Part shown: in pieces, positions 1 to 8,883 of the stretch
How the letters are laid out: each line of letters starts with the position of its first letter
How positions within the stretch are numbered: position 1 is the first letter of the stretch
Assembly (NCBI RefSeq): GCF_023336755.1
Contig: NZ_JALZWP010000002.1
Span: 186,001-250,000 of the forward strand
Reading direction: 5' to 3'
Length of the DNA stretch: 64,000 bases
Origin: Roseinatronobacter domitianus
Lineage (GTDB): Bacteria > Pseudomonadota > Alphaproteobacteria > Rhodobacterales > Rhodobacteraceae
Program-made: the position numbers and the translations under genes
Notes under the pieces: generated by a model
Told to the model about the DNA's origin: nothing
Databases searched by the model: none
Seen by the model: the letters and a program-made list of their open reading frames with translations, nothing else

Positions 1-1
1 T

Positions 2-883
2 GTGCATATGGAAGATGTCCACCGCGCCGGCGGCATCATGTCGATCCTGGGGCAATTGGACAATGCGGGCCTGCTGCACAATGACCTTCCAACCGTTCAC
101 AGCCCAACCATGGGCATGGCGCTGGATATGTGGGATGTCTCGCGCACCGACGACCCAGAGGTGCAGCAATTCTACCGTGCTGCCCCCGGCGGCGTGCGCA
201 CAACGCAAGCATTTTCGCAAGCGAACCGCTACAAAACGCTGGATACCGACCGCGAGACGGGTGTCATCCGCACCAAAGAACATGCGTTCAGCCAAGACGG
301 CGGTTTGGCGGTGCTGTTCGGCAATCTGGCAGAACAGGGCTGCATTGTGAAAACGGCGGGCGTGGATGACAGTATCCTGAAATTCAGCGGCCCTGCGCGC
401 GTGTTCGAGAGCCAGGACGATGCTGTCAGCGGTATTCTGACCGGTAAGGTCGTGGCTGGCGAAGTGGTCGTCATCCGCTACGAGGGGCCACGCGGCGGAC
501 CGGGGATGCAGGAAATGCTATACCCGACCAGCTATCTGAAATCGAAGGGGCTAGGCGCGGCCTGTGCTTTGGTCACGGACGGTCGCTTCTCGGGCGGCAC
601 ATCGGGGCTGTCCATTGGCCATGTCTCGCCAGAGGCCGAAGAGGGCGGATTGATCGGGATTGTCGAAAATGGCGACCTGATCGAGATCGACATCCCGGAG
701 CGCCGGATCGAGCTGAAGGTTGATGACGCGACCCTTGCCGCGCGCCGCGCCGCACAGGACGAAAAAGGCTGGAAGCCCGCCAAGCCGCGCCCCCGCAAGG
801 TCTCTACTGCGCTGCGGGCCTATGCGGCGCTGACCACATCGGCGGCCATGGGGGCCGTGCGCAAATTGCCTGAAGGATGGTAA
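2..883 (+). CDS. ilvD: Dihydroxy-acid dehydratase, C-terminal part (cut by window start)
   Basis: C-terminal 293 residues of an IlvD/Edd-family Fe-S dehydratase; the start lies upstream of the window. The family member IlvD removes water from 2,3-dihydroxy-3-methylbutanoate (and the 3-methylpentanoate) in valine/isoleucine synthesis in the cytoplasm. Seen here are the family signatures [14 protein letters not shown] near the cut end and [21 protein letters not shown], which carries substrate- and metal-contacting residues of the swivelling C-terminal domain. The stop codon is followed after a few bases by a transaminase gene, so the two probably form a transcription unit. Sugar-acid dehydratases share the fold, but the TDGRFSGG...GHVSPEA string and overall match favour IlvD. 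Confidence 0.9.
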   Translation: MHMEDVHRAGGIMSILGQLDNAGLLHNDLPTVHSPTMGMALDMWDVSRTDDPEVQQFYRAAPGGVRTTQAFSQANRYKTLDTDRETGVIRTKEHAFSQDGGLAVLFGNLAEQGCIVKTAGVDDSILKFSGPARVFESQDDAVSGILTGKVVAGEVVVIRYEGPRGGPGMQEMLYPTSYLKSKGLGAACALVTDGRFSGGTSGLSIGHVSPEAEEGGLIGIVENGDLIEIDIPERRIELKVDDATLAARRAAQDEKGWKPAKPRPRKVSTALRAYAALTTSAAMGAVRKLPEGW

Positions 884-888
884 ACCGA

Positions 889-1752
889 ATGACCCGCATC
901 GTCTATGTGAACGGCGACTACATGCCCGAGGGCGACGCCAAGATTTCGATTTTCGACCGTGGCTTCCTGATGGCCGATGGCGTCTACGAGGTGACGACTG
1001 TCATTGACGGCAAGCTGATCGACTTTGAGGGGCATTTCACGCGGCTGGAACGGTCCCTGGGCGAATTGGATATCGCTAACCCGATGGACCGCGACGCCTG
1101 GTTGGAGGTGCATCGCCAGCTTGTCGGACAAAATGCGGTCGATCAGGGCATGATCTACTTGCAAGTGACGCGCGGCGCGCCGGGTGATCGGGATTTCGTA
1201 TTTCCAGACCCGGACACCACCGCCCCAACAGTCGTGCTGTTCACGCAATCCAACCCTGCTTTGGTCGATAGCCCAAAGGCAAAAAAGGGCATCAAGGTCG
1301 TGACCATTGATGACCTGCGCTGGGGGCGGCGCGATATCAAGACGGTGCAACTGCTGTATCCAAGCATGGGCAAGATGATGGCGATCAAGCAAGGCGCGGA
1401 TGACGCATGGATGGTGCAGGACGGCGCAATTACCGAGGGCACGTCAAACAACGCCTATATCATCAAGGACGGCAAGATCGTGACGCGGGCGCTGTCAAAT
1501 GACATTCTGCACGGGATCACCCGCGCCGCCGTTCTGCGCTTTGCGCGCGAGGCGCAGATGCAGGTCGAGGAACGCAATTTCACCGTGGAAGAAGCAAAAT
1601 CGGCGGATGAGGCGTTTGTCACATCAGCCAGCACCTTTGTCATGCCCGTGGTCTCTATTGACGGGACAGAGCTGGGGACAGGCACCCCCGGCCCCTTGGC
1701 AACCCGCTTGCGCGAGATTTACATCGAGGAAAGCCGCAAGGCGGCGATCTGA
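889..1752 (+). CDS. dat: D-amino-acid transaminase (class IV PLP aminotransferase)
   Basis: A 287-residue fold-type IV PLP aminotransferase. It begins with the family pattern VYVNGDYMPEGDAKISIFDRGF and has the PLP-Lys region LYPSMGKMMAIKQG and the conserved E-G-T-S-N-N-A phosphate/substrate loop (ITEGTSNNAYI). Such enzymes interconvert D-alanine and D-glutamate with 2-oxo acids to feed peptidoglycan synthesis; branched-chain aminotransferases are the nearest relatives. I chose the ATG at 889: AAGGA at 873-877 is well spaced from it, while the in-frame ATG at 877 overlaps that site and the end of ilvD. The D-specific assignment rests on family resemblance only. Confidence 0.82.
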   Translation: MTRIVYVNGDYMPEGDAKISIFDRGFLMADGVYEVTTVIDGKLIDFEGHFTRLERSLGELDIANPMDRDAWLEVHRQLVGQNAVDQGMIYLQVTRGAPGDRDFVFPDPDTTAPTVVLFTQSNPALVDSPKAKKGIKVVTIDDLRWGRRDIKTVQLLYPSMGKMMAIKQGADDAWMVQDGAITEGTSNNAYIIKDGKIVTRALSNDILHGITRAAVLRFAREAQMQVEERNFTVEEAKSADEAFVTSASTFVMPVVSIDGTELGTGTPGPLATRLREIYIEESRKAAI

Positions 1753-1779
1753 AACAGGACCGACCTCGTCATCAGGGTG

Positions 1780-3390
1780 CTAGACAGGCAAACTTGTGAC
1801 GGGGTCCAGAATGGTTATGCTTGGATCGTAAAATCTGCCGATGTCCTGAATGAAGACGACAACCTCGCCATTATCGATGATAGACGTGGAGAAATCATCA
1901 ACTTGAATGATGATGTCATGCGGATCATTGCTGCCATCCGGATTGACCGGCACATAGAGAAGGTTGTCATTCGTCAGCGGGTTGAAATCCGTTATGCGGG
2001 CGGGCCCGGCCCCCTCGTCTCCAACACCATAGATGACAAACACGTCGGAGCGCGCGCCACCGGTCAGCGTATCACCCAAACCGCCAGACAAGATATCATT
2101 GCCAGAGCCCCCGATCAGCACTGTCGCGCCGGTTCCATCAATGACTTCGCCGTCCCCTTCCGCTCGCATGAAGCCTTCACCGCGCAAGCTGTTCTGAATT
2201 CCGCTGTCACTGGCTAGGATCCTGTCTTCACCATTTCCCGCCACCACTTCAATAAATCCCGATCCGTCAGCGCCATCGAACACGTCATCGCCATTGCCTA
2301 AAATAACACGGTCGATCCCCTCAAAGGTTGTTGGCAGCAGGCTGCCGTCCGCGGGTTCAATCGTGATGATATCGCCCTCCGCGACGGTCACACGCATGTC
2401 CGCGCTCAAGGCGCTCAGGTCCAACGTGCTGAAGCGATCACCGCCAATATAGTTTCCGCCGCCTTGGAAGGCATCTGTCAGAACCAAGGTCACGTTACCT
2501 TCTGCATCCTCTTCCTCGGTCAAGCCAGAACCGCCACCCGATTCGGCATCGGACACGGAGGCACCATTCACTTCAACAGAAATCGCCGCCAGAAGCTCGG
2601 ACGGGTCCGTGCCATCAAACCCTTCCAATTCGACCATCGGCAAACCATCAACACGGATCAATATACCTGTGTCGTCCGATGTGCGTTCAGCAGTCAGCGT
2701 TACGGTATCACCGAAAAACAGCGGACTACGCTCGTTTGGCCCATATTGATCCTGCGGCAAGTCATCAAAGGCGCTCATGAACTCACGGTTCAGGTCCAGC
2801 ACAAGACTGTCTTCGCTTGGGTTAAAATCCCGAATCACGGGGGTTGAGAGAGCTTCGCCCCCGATGCTTTGCATAGCCCCGGTCAAATCCAGACCACCCA
2901 GCGAGATGACAAAAACATCCTCGCCCGCGCCGCCAGTCATTTCAGAGCCACCGGCACTTACGATCGTGTCACTGCCGCCGCCGCCGCGCAGGATCTGCAC
3001 GGTGCTTCCCGGATCCATATGCTCGCCGATCAGAAAATCATCGCCTTCGCCGCCGAAAGCATGGTCGTCTTCAAGCGCAATCAGCAGGTCGTCACCAGCG
3101 CCACCATTCAGTTGGACACCAAATTCCGGAAATCCGATCAGCGTGTCGTTGCCCGCGAACCCATTGTAAACCGACACATCGTCACGCGCGGTAATCAGAT
3201 CGTCACCTGGCCCATCTTGCCCCCGATCTTCAGGTTCCTCGTTTGGGTCGGCAGCTTCTTCGTCCGGGTCGGGCGGAGTATCTTCCTCCCGATCATTATA
3301 GCTATCGTCACTACCGACTTCTAAGAACGCCAATGCAGCAAAGGCCAGCAAAAAGCCGACAAATCCAAAACCCAGCATATCCCAACCCAT
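1780..3390 (-). CDS. RTX-like calcium-binding repeat protein with N-terminal membrane segment
   Basis: A 536-residue very acidic protein. Residues about 6-24 form one hydrophobic segment, followed by an Asp/Glu/Pro-rich spacer (about 26-62). Two blocks of RTX-type nonapeptide repeats follow: GNDTLIG, GAGDDLLIA, GEGDDFLIG in residues about 75-150, and GSGNDILSG with GLGDTLTGG near 425-445. Such repeats bind Ca2+ and form parallel beta-rolls outside the cell. Between the blocks are beta-rich stretches without a recognised enzyme motif. RTX proteins are usually exported by type I secretion with an uncleaved C-terminal signal; no transporter gene lies nearby and the N-terminal segment suggests anchoring instead. 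It stands alone, convergent with dat. Function unknown. Confidence 0.75.
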   Translation of the reverse strand: MGWDMLGFGFVGFLLAFAALAFLEVGSDDSYNDREEDTPPDPDEEAADPNEEPEDRGQDGPGDDLITARDDVSVYNGFAGNDTLIGFPEFGVQLNGGAGDDLLIALEDDHAFGGEGDDFLIGEHMDPGSTVQILRGGGGSDTIVSAGGSEMTGGAGEDVFVISLGGLDLTGAMQSIGGEALSTPVIRDFNPSEDSLVLDLNREFMSAFDDLPQDQYGPNERSPLFFGDTVTLTAERTSDDTGILIRVDGLPMVELEGFDGTDPSELLAAISVEVNGASVSDAESGGGSGLTEEEDAEGNVTLVLTDAFQGGGNYIGGDRFSTLDLSALSADMRVTVAEGDIITIEPADGSLLPTTFEGIDRVILGNGDDVFDGADGSGFIEVVAGNGEDRILASDSGIQNSLRGEGFMRAEGDGEVIDGTGATVLIGGSGNDILSGGLGDTLTGGARSDVFVIYGVGDEGAGPARITDFNPLTNDNLLYVPVNPDGSNDPHDIIIQVDDFSTSIIDNGEVVVFIQDIGRFYDPSITILDPVTSLPV

Positions 3391-3495
3391 CCCGAATAAA
3401 TATGCTGTGAAGGCTAATCACATTTTAACAATAAAAATATCAGAATTCGGCCCAAGAGTCGTGACAATCGTTTCGGATTGTTGCGAAAAACAAGG

Positions 3496-3822
3496 TTAAT
3501 CCAGCCGAATACATCCGTTTTCAACCTCGTCCGGAAAACGGTGTGCCGTGCGGTCGGACTGCTCGAATTCTGCGCAGACCTGTGTCTGGGTTACAGTGAA
3601 CGGCTGCTGTGTAAAACGGTCCGTGTCGCGCGGATATGTGCCGCAAATAAAGTCCGCCCCGCCCTTACGCATCTTTTCGCATGTCAAATAGGCGGCCAAA
3701 GCCCGCAGATCATTCAGGCGCTGAGCATCGCGCTGTTCGCTCCGGGCCTGTTCCGGGCCACCCACCTGCCATAGGCCAAGCCCGATCATCAGAACCGTAA
3801 AGGGCAGTAGAAGGCGGGACAT
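3496..3822 (-). CDS. Small exported protein of unknown function
   Basis: A 108-residue product starting MSRLLLPFTVLMIGLG, i.e. a short basic start and a hydrophobic segment that is a signal peptide or membrane anchor, followed by a soluble part with three cysteines (TCEKMRKGG, FICGTY, QVCAEF) plus one near the C-terminus (ENGCIRLD), which could form disulfides in the periplasm. Its ATG overlaps the TGA of the upstream DUF5671 gene (TGATG), implying translational coupling; the longer in-frame start at 3852 would lie inside that gene. No family recognised. Because the upstream gene is frameshifted, coupling may be disturbed in this strain. Confidence 0.65.
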   Translation of the reverse strand: MSRLLLPFTVLMIGLGLWQVGGPEQARSEQRDAQRLNDLRALAAYLTCEKMRKGGADFICGTYPRDTDRFTQQPFTVTQTQVCAEFEQSDRTAHRFPDEVENGCIRLD

Positions 3823-4449
3823 CACGGCTCTGCCAGAAAATCGCGGAACCAAGCGATGACCAGCAACGCCAAAAGCACAACAAGCGCGACCTTTGCAAGA
3901 AACTGCGTTGTGACGACACCCGTTAACCCTGCATAAACCACGGCAACAGCGGCACCAAGCAAAGCCAGCACCGACAGAAACAGCGTCATTGCGCCGAATT
4001 TCTGGCGCAGCGGTGCGCGGCGCTGGCCTGGATCATCAGATAGCGCGCGGGCGGCCCGACGATCCAACCACAGGAAAACCGGCAGGGCGACGACCAGAAC
4101 CGCGATGGACCAGCGCATGGCGCCAAGGTTGCCAAACCCACGCTCGGAATACAGCGGGTCTGGCAACCACAGCTCGATCAGATTGAACCCCAGATCAATC
4201 AGATTGTAGGTCACTGTCAAAAGCGCGACGAACATAAGCCCATATAAGCACGGCATCCTGCCCGCTTGTTTGCGCTTGCGGACGCGGGACCGGCACGCCA
4301 AGATTATGGTCTGCCCAAGCGGAAAGCGCCGCTGTCACCTCTGCCTGCGACCAGCCTTCAGCCAGCAAGGCGATGCGCAAAGCATCGGGGCGGTGCCCCG
4401 CGCGCAACCCATGCTGAACGAAGGCTTCAAGCTGCTCTGCGGGTTTCAC
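3822..4449 (-). pseudogene. DUF5671-type membrane protein gene, frameshifted near 4245
   Basis: Two reading frames read as one protein. The first (from ATG 4449) gives a soluble N-terminal part with QLEAFVQHGLRAGH and LLAEGWSQAEVTAALSAWAD, the short SHOCT-like module that begins DUF5671 proteins. Near 4245 it runs into an out-of-frame tail and stops at 4195. The other frame takes over with YGLMFVALLTVTYNLIDLG and continues through about four membrane segments to a TGA at 3822. Removing one base at about 4245 joins ...GQDAVL to YGLMF... and gives 208 residues, in line with the family. Either a true inactivating mutation or a single-base assembly error. It lies between DUF1244 (4 bases upstream) and a coupled small gene. 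Confidence 0.8.
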
Positions 4450-4452
4450 ATG

Positions 4453-4764
4453 TCAGTCCTTGTTGCCCACGTTCTCGGCAAAAGATGTCTCGAACGCGGC
4501 TTTCTGGCTGGCATCGGCCTCTGTTTGATGCTTGGCCTTCCAGTCGTCATAGGGCATGCCATAGATCGCCTCGCGGGCGCTGTCCTTGTCCATCGCCACC
4601 CCACGCTCTTGGGCGGCTTCCATATACCAGCGCGACAGACAGTTACGGCAAAACCCCGTCAGGTTCATCATATCAATGTTTTGCACGTCGCTGCGCTTGT
4701 CCAGATGCGCCAGAAGCGCCCGAAAAGCCGCGGCCTCCAGTTCTGTGCGGGTGGTGGTGTCCAT
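4453..4764 (-). CDS. DUF1244 domain protein
   Basis: A 103-residue cytoplasmic protein that carries the DUF1244 core: HLDKRSDVQNIDMMNLTGFCRNCLSRWY (residues about 20-47, with a CRNC pair that could bind a metal) followed by IYGMPYDDWKAKHQ. The family is widespread in proteobacteria and short helical; its biochemical role is not established. It is the first gene of a minus-strand unit, 3 bases upstream of the DUF5671 start, and divergent from pyruvate kinase. The length matches the family and the call from the CRNC/YGMPY motifs is firm, though it says little about function. Confidence 0.9.
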   Translation of the reverse strand: MDTTTRTELEAAAFRALLAHLDKRSDVQNIDMMNLTGFCRNCLSRWYMEAAQERGVAMDKDSAREAIYGMPYDDWKAKHQTEADASQKAAFETSFAENVGNKD

Positions 4765-4943
4765 GGGCTATCCTCCGTATACTGATTGTAAGGTGCGTGT
4801 TGCCGGTGTGCAGGTCAAGCGCGGCAGGCTTGCTTTTCCGGGCATTATTGGTAGATGTTTGCGCTAACGAATTCATCCTGACATCGACCCCTGTCATATC
4901 GGGGGAACACCGTCAGGCCACACACGACAAGAGAGGACTCCTC

Positions 4944-6398
4944 ATGACGCCTTTGCGCCGTCACCGCATGATCAAGATCGTGGCCACGCTTGGCCCGGCT
5001 TCGTCCGACTATCATACCATTCGCGCCCTGTTCGAAGCAGGCGCAGACGTGTTCCGCCTGAACATGAGCCATGGCACCCATGACGATATCGCCGCGCGCC
5101 ATGCGATCATTCGCAAGATAGAGGCCGACTTGGGCCGCCCCATCGCCATTCTGGCCGACCTGCAAGGGCCGAAACTGCGCGTGGGCGTTTTCGCAAACGA
5201 ATCTGAAGAACTGGTCGAGGGTGCCGCGTTCCGGTTGGACCTGACCGACAAACCGGGCGATGCAACCCGCGTGACCCTGCCCCACCCCGAAATTTTCGAA
5301 GCCTTGGAACCGGGCGCGGACCTGCTGGTCAATGACGGCAAAATCCGCCTGAAGGTGAACGATTGCGGCAAGGATTTCGCCAATTGCACCGTGACAGTGG
5401 GTGGCACAATTTCCAACCGCAAGGGCGTGAACGTGCCCGATGTGGTGCTGCCCGTCGCGGCGCTGTCGGACAAGGACCGCAAGGATCTGGAATTCGTCTG
5501 CCGCTTGGGCGTGGACTGGCTGGCGCTGTCCTTTGTGCAGCGCGCCGCCGATGTGGCCGAAGCCCGCAATCTGGCACAAGGCCGGGCCGCGATTCTGTCG
5601 AAGATCGAGAAGCCCGCCGCAGTCGCCGCGTTCGACGAAATCCTCGCCGTGTCCGATGGGATCATGGTTGCGCGGGGCGATCTGGGCGTGGAACTGCCGG
5701 TGCAGAATGTGCCACCCATCCAGAAACGTCTGGTGCGCCGCGCGCGCGCGGCTGGCAAGCCCGTAATCGTCGCCACGCAGATGCTGGAATCGATGATCGA
5801 CAGCCCCATGCCAACGCGTGCCGAAGTTTCGGATGTCGCGACCGCCATTTATGAAGGTGCCGATGCGATCATGCTGTCGGCGGAATCGGCAGCGGGCGAT
5901 TATCCGATTGAGGCTGTTGTCACCATGGACAATGTCGCGCGCGAGGTCGAAAGCGACCCAACCTATATCGAGATCATAGACGCCTCGCGCAAGGTCAAGC
6001 ACAGCTCTATCGCTGATGGGATCGTGGCTGCCGCGCGCGAATTGGCCGAGAAAACCGACATTGCCGCGATCTGCTGTTTCACCGAATCGGGCACCACCGC
6101 GCTTCTGGTCGCACGCGAGCGCCCCCATGTGCCAATTCTGGCGCTGACCCCGATCACCAAAACCGCGCGGCGTTTGCAACTGGTCTGGGGTGTGCATTGC
6201 GAAGAGGTGGCAGAGGTCGAACGCTTCAAGAAGGCCGTCATCAACGCCGTTCGCGTCACGCGCAAATATGGGTTCGGCACTGAAAAGGACCAGATCCTTG
6301 TCACCGCAGGCATTCCGTTCAACCAGCCGGGCACAACGAACATCTTGCGTGTGGCCCCTTGCGCGGAACACTTGATCGTGTCGGGCGAACCCGAGTAA
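4944..6398 (+). CDS. pyk: Pyruvate kinase
   Basis: A 484-residue glycolytic enzyme that transfers phosphate from phosphoenolpyruvate to ADP. It has the N-terminal KIVATLGPAS, FRLNMSHG, ADLQGPKLRVG, the catalytic-lysine region AILSKIEKPAAV, the metal/Mg loop MVARGDLGVE, and PVIVATQMLESM with TRAEVSDVATAI. A C-terminal allosteric domain begins near residue 350. The start at 4944 is preceded by GAGAGGA; the frame is open for another 226 codons upstream but that part overlaps DUF1244 and DUF5671 on the other strand and is not protein-like. A possible weak promoter (TTGCTT at 4830, TAGATG at 4852) lies in the divergent gap; low confidence. Confidence 0.97.
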   Translation: MTPLRRHRMIKIVATLGPASSDYHTIRALFEAGADVFRLNMSHGTHDDIAARHAIIRKIEADLGRPIAILADLQGPKLRVGVFANESEELVEGAAFRLDLTDKPGDATRVTLPHPEIFEALEPGADLLVNDGKIRLKVNDCGKDFANCTVTVGGTISNRKGVNVPDVVLPVAALSDKDRKDLEFVCRLGVDWLALSFVQRAADVAEARNLAQGRAAILSKIEKPAAVAAFDEILAVSDGIMVARGDLGVELPVQNVPPIQKRLVRRARAAGKPVIVATQMLESMIDSPMPTRAEVSDVATAIYEGADAIMLSAESAAGDYPIEAVVTMDNVAREVESDPTYIEIIDASRKVKHSSIADGIVAAARELAEKTDIAAICCFTESGTTALLVARERPHVPILALTPITKTARRLQLVWGVHCEEVAEVERFKKAVINAVRVTRKYGFGTEKDQILVTAGIPFNQPGTTNILRVAPCAEHLIVSGEPE

Positions 6399-6425
6399 CC
6401 TTGCCCCCTGTCTGAAAGGGGCAAT

Positions 6426-6659
6426 ATGGGTACCGGGATTATCTTCTTGCTGGGGGTGTATCTTGTCCCGCTTGCATTGGTCAGCGCGATCAGTGCCTGG
6501 ACCGATGGCCGGCGCCCCTATGTGGCGCTTGGCCTGGGTCTGGCGGGGTTTGGCCTGGCCGTGATCGCGTCTATTCTGCGCCCCGATGGCAACTACGGTT
6601 TGCGGGACATTCCGGAACTGAGCGTGACGGTCCTTGTTCGGCTATGGCAAGCGTTCTGA
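6426..6659 (+). CDS. Small two-span membrane protein downstream of pyk
   Basis: A 77-residue protein with two hydrophobic segments (about residues 4-23 and 33-49) separated by the polar loop AWTDGRRPYVAL and followed by a short amphipathic tail. It begins 27 bases after the pyruvate kinase stop, on the same strand, with AAAGGGG as a ribosome site, so it is probably cotranscribed. No family motif recognised. Codon use resembles the neighbours, which supports a real gene. Confidence 0.65.
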   Translation: MGTGIIFLLGVYLVPLALVSAISAWTDGRRPYVALGLGLAGFGLAVIASILRPDGNYGLRDIPELSVTVLVRLWQAF

Positions 6660-6666
6660 GCCTTGC

Positions 6667-6697
6667 ACCCGCGCGCGTTCTGGTTTACTGCGCGGGT
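6667..6697 (+). terminator. Hairpin between the 77-residue gene and rpmI
   Basis: Arms ACCCGCGC and GCGCGGGT (8 bp, perfect) enclose a 15-base loop and are followed by TCTATT. It could be a weak terminator for the pyk unit or part of the rpmI-rplT leader, which in many bacteria is controlled by L20. Nothing in the sequence decides between these. Confidence 0.35.
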
Positions 6698-6766
6698 TCT
6701 ATTCGAAGGGGCGTCCGGCCGTTGTGGCATGCCGAGTCGCCCCCCTGACCGAAGAAGGAGTCGGAA

Positions 6767-6967
6767 ATGCCCAAGATGAAGACCAAGTCAGGCGCGAAAA
6801 AGCGCTTCTCCATGACCGCGACCGGCAAAGTGAAAGCCGGGCAAGCGGGCAAGCGGCACGGCATGATCAAGCGGACGAAGAAATTCATCCGCGACGCGCG
6901 CGGCACCACCCTGCTGTCCGAGCAGGATGCCCGTATCGTCAAGACCTACATGCCCTATAACCGGTAA
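6767..6967 (+). CDS. rpmI: Ribosomal protein L35
   Basis: A 66-residue basic protein with the L35 pattern [28 protein letters not shown] and the C-terminal Y-M-P-Y-N-R. It is a component of the 50S subunit. The start is preceded by GAAGGAG. It is followed 12 bases downstream by rplT. infC, often the first gene of this operon in other bacteria, is absent here, which is common in alphaproteobacteria. Confidence 0.98.
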   Translation: MPKMKTKSGAKKRFSMTATGKVKAGQAGKRHGMIKRTKKFIRDARGTTLLSEQDARIVKTYMPYNR

Positions 6968-6979
6968 GGAGAGCGGAAC

Positions 6980-7342
6980 ATGTCACGCGTTAAATCCGGC
7001 ACAGTCACTCACGCTCGCCACCGCAAGGTTATTAAAGCCGCGGCTGGCTATTATGGCGCGCGTTCGCGCAACTTCCGCACCGCTACGCAGGCTGTGGACA
7101 AGGCGAACCAGTATGCCACCCGCGACCGCAAGAACCGCAAGCGCAACTTCCGCGCATTGTGGATTCAGCGTATCAACGCTGCTGTCCGCGCAATCGACCC
7201 ATCCCTGACCTATTCGCGTTTCATCAACGCGCTGATGTTGGCCGGGATCGAAGTGGACCGCAAGGTTCTGGCCGATCTGGCCGTGCACGAGCCCGAAGCG
7301 TTTGGGCAAATCGTGGAAAAAGCCAAGGCCGCAATGGCCTGA
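6980..7342 (+). CDS. rplT: Ribosomal protein L20
   Basis: A 120-residue 50S subunit protein with the strongly basic N-terminal extension [21 protein letters not shown] and the [34 protein letters not shown] motifs of L20, which binds 23S rRNA early in assembly. Preceded by AAGGAGAG. It forms an operon with rpmI and is closed by the strong hairpin immediately downstream. In other bacteria L20 represses this operon; no clear operator was identified here. Confidence 0.98.
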   Translation: MSRVKSGTVTHARHRKVIKAAAGYYGARSRNFRTATQAVDKANQYATRDRKNRKRNFRALWIQRINAAVRAIDPSLTYSRFINALMLAGIEVDRKVLADLAVHEPEAFGQIVEKAKAAMA

Positions 7343-7364
7343 GCGCCACCCCACTGACAGTTTG

Positions 7365-7400
7365 AAAACCCCGCCGTGCCCAGCGCCCGGCGGGGTTTTT
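7365..7400. terminator. Intrinsic terminator between rplT and the SDR gene
   Basis: Perfect 12-bp arms AAAACCCCGCCG and CGGCGGGGTTTT with an 11-base loop. The plus strand ends in five T after the stem; the complementary A-run makes it usable from both sides, fitting the convergent genes. Confidence 0.9.
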
Positions 7401-7401
7401 G

Positions 7402-8148
7402 TTACCCACGCCCGATATAGGGCATGGCCGTGGCCATGATGGTCATGAACTGGACATTTGCGTCCAACGGCAGGCTGGCCATATGCAGGACAGCATCGGC
7501 CACATGCTGCACATCCATCACCGGTTCAGCACGCAAGCTACCATCGGCTTGCGGCACGCCCTTGGTGAACGCATCCGTCATCTCGGACGCGGCATTGCCA
7601 ATGTCGATCTGGCCACAGGCAATGTTATGTTTCCGCCCATCCAGCGACAAGGTTCGGGTCAGCCCGGTAATTGCGTGTTTCGTGGTCGTGTAAGGCACCG
7701 ACCCCACGCGCGGCACATGCGCCGAGATGGACCCGTTATTGATGATCCGCCCGCCCTTCGGGTCTTGCGCGCGCATCATGGCATAAGCCCCGCGTGCAAT
7801 CAGGAACGCGCCGTCCAGATTGACAGAGGCCACGCGCCGCCAGTCCTGCCATGAGATGTCTGCGATTTCGGTGGCGGGCAAGCCAAGGCCCGCATTGTTA
7901 AAGGCCACATCCAACCGCCCAAACCGTTTGGAAATGGCGACAAACAGGGCATCCACGGCATCCGGGTCGGACACGTCACAGGGATGGGCCAGCATCTGCC
8001 CCGGTGCTGTTTCAGCCAGTGTCGCCAGCTTGTCGGCAGATCGCGCCACAAGCACCACGTTGTGCCCGGCCTTGGCAAAGGCCAGCGCACACGCCCGGCC
8101 AATGCCCTGACTTGCGCCGGTTATCAGAACGATTTTAGAGTCTGTCAT
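7402..8148 (-). CDS. Short-chain dehydrogenase/reductase
   Basis: A 248-residue classical SDR. It has the NAD(P)-binding TGASQGIG near the N-terminus, NNAG at about residue 90, a catalytic Ser in NNGSISA and the Y-x3-K pair in YTTTKHA. The arginine-containing VARSADK after beta-2 suggests NADP(H) preference, which is an inference. The C-terminal part ends MATAMPYIGRG. Monocistronic, convergent with rplT and just downstream of the lolA-like gene. The substrate cannot be read from sequence. Confidence 0.88.
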   Translation of the reverse strand: MTDSKIVLITGASQGIGRACALAFAKAGHNVVLVARSADKLATLAETAPGQMLAHPCDVSDPDAVDALFVAISKRFGRLDVAFNNAGLGLPATEIADISWQDWRRVASVNLDGAFLIARGAYAMMRAQDPKGGRIINNGSISAHVPRVGSVPYTTTKHAITGLTRTLSLDGRKHNIACGQIDIGNAASEMTDAFTKGVPQADGSLRAEPVMDVQHVADAVLHMASLPLDANVQFMTIMATAMPYIGRG

Positions 8149-8187
8149 CTTCGGTCCTTGCCGCTGCCCTTCGGCATAGCAGTCCCG

Positions 8188-8793
8188 TCAGCGGTTACGC
8201 TTGTCAACCTCTGCCGTAATGTTGAACAGCGTTGCCGAGAGCCTGCCCCCGAACTGCATGTTACCAAGGATGACGGTGGTTTCCGCGCCGGTATCGTCAC
8301 GGATGACCCATTGGCGCAATTCAGTCGGGTTGGCGGAAAACACCAGCCGGATAGACCCGTATTGCGGGTTCTCCGGGTCTTGCGCGATCACAGTGGTGGT
8401 GGTGCCATCATCAATATGCCCGACAACCATGCGCCGATTGCTGAAATCGACATTGCGCTCCAGTATCAGGTTCAGCGGTGTCTGGCTTAACGGATACTGG
8501 CTTGGCCCCTGATTGGACCGCCCGTCGAATATCGCGACCTGCCCGCCACCTGCCATCACAAGCGAGTCTTCCGGCGGGTCGTATTCGAACCGGACCCGAC
8601 CGGGACGGCGAATATAGATACGCCCGGTGGACAAGGTGCCATCCGGGTTGATCTGGGTAAACTCACCCTCGGCCGTGGTGAAACTGTTGAAATAGCGCGA
8701 AATCTCATCCAGCGGGATACGCTCGGCATGGGCGGGGCGCACCAGCGCAAGGGCTGGCAGGGACATAAGCAGGGAACGGCGTGTAATACTCAT
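8188..8793 (-). CDS. LolA-like outer-membrane lipoprotein carrier
   Basis: A 201-residue periplasmic protein with an N-terminal signal (MSITRRSLLMSLPALALVRPAHA, with a twin Arg at 5-6). The LolA half-barrel core follows: FTTAEGEFTQINPDGTLSTG, then RPGRVRFEYDPP, and the strand-rich remainder. LolA ferries lipoproteins from the LolCDE transporter to the outer membrane. I start it at 8793 because the longer in-frame version adds 21 residues ahead of the signal peptide. It lies downstream of ftsK on the same strand, the order seen in related genomes. The call to this family is firm; true LolA function is likely. Confidence 0.85.
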   Translation of the reverse strand: MSITRRSLLMSLPALALVRPAHAERIPLDEISRYFNSFTTAEGEFTQINPDGTLSTGRIYIRRPGRVRFEYDPPEDSLVMAGGGQVAIFDGRSNQGPSQYPLSQTPLNLILERNVDFSNRRMVVGHIDDGTTTTVIAQDPENPQYGSIRLVFSANPTELRQWVIRDDTGAETTVILGNMQFGGRLSATLFNITAEVDKRNR

Positions 8794-8883
8794 ACAGCAT
8801 AAATACCCGTTTTCCCGCGCAGCGAAAGGCGCGATCCGCTCACGCTGCCAACACAAGGCAGAGAGTTGCCGATCACCGACCCT

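Noticed and set aside
4266-4943. Upstream extension of pyruvate kinase by 226 codons
   Set aside because: It overlaps DUF1244 and DUF5671, has no homologous content, and a good ribosome site lies at the family start at 4944.
4845-6371. Long open frame (508 codons) on the minus strand
   Set aside because: Mirror of pyruvate kinase; no domain match.
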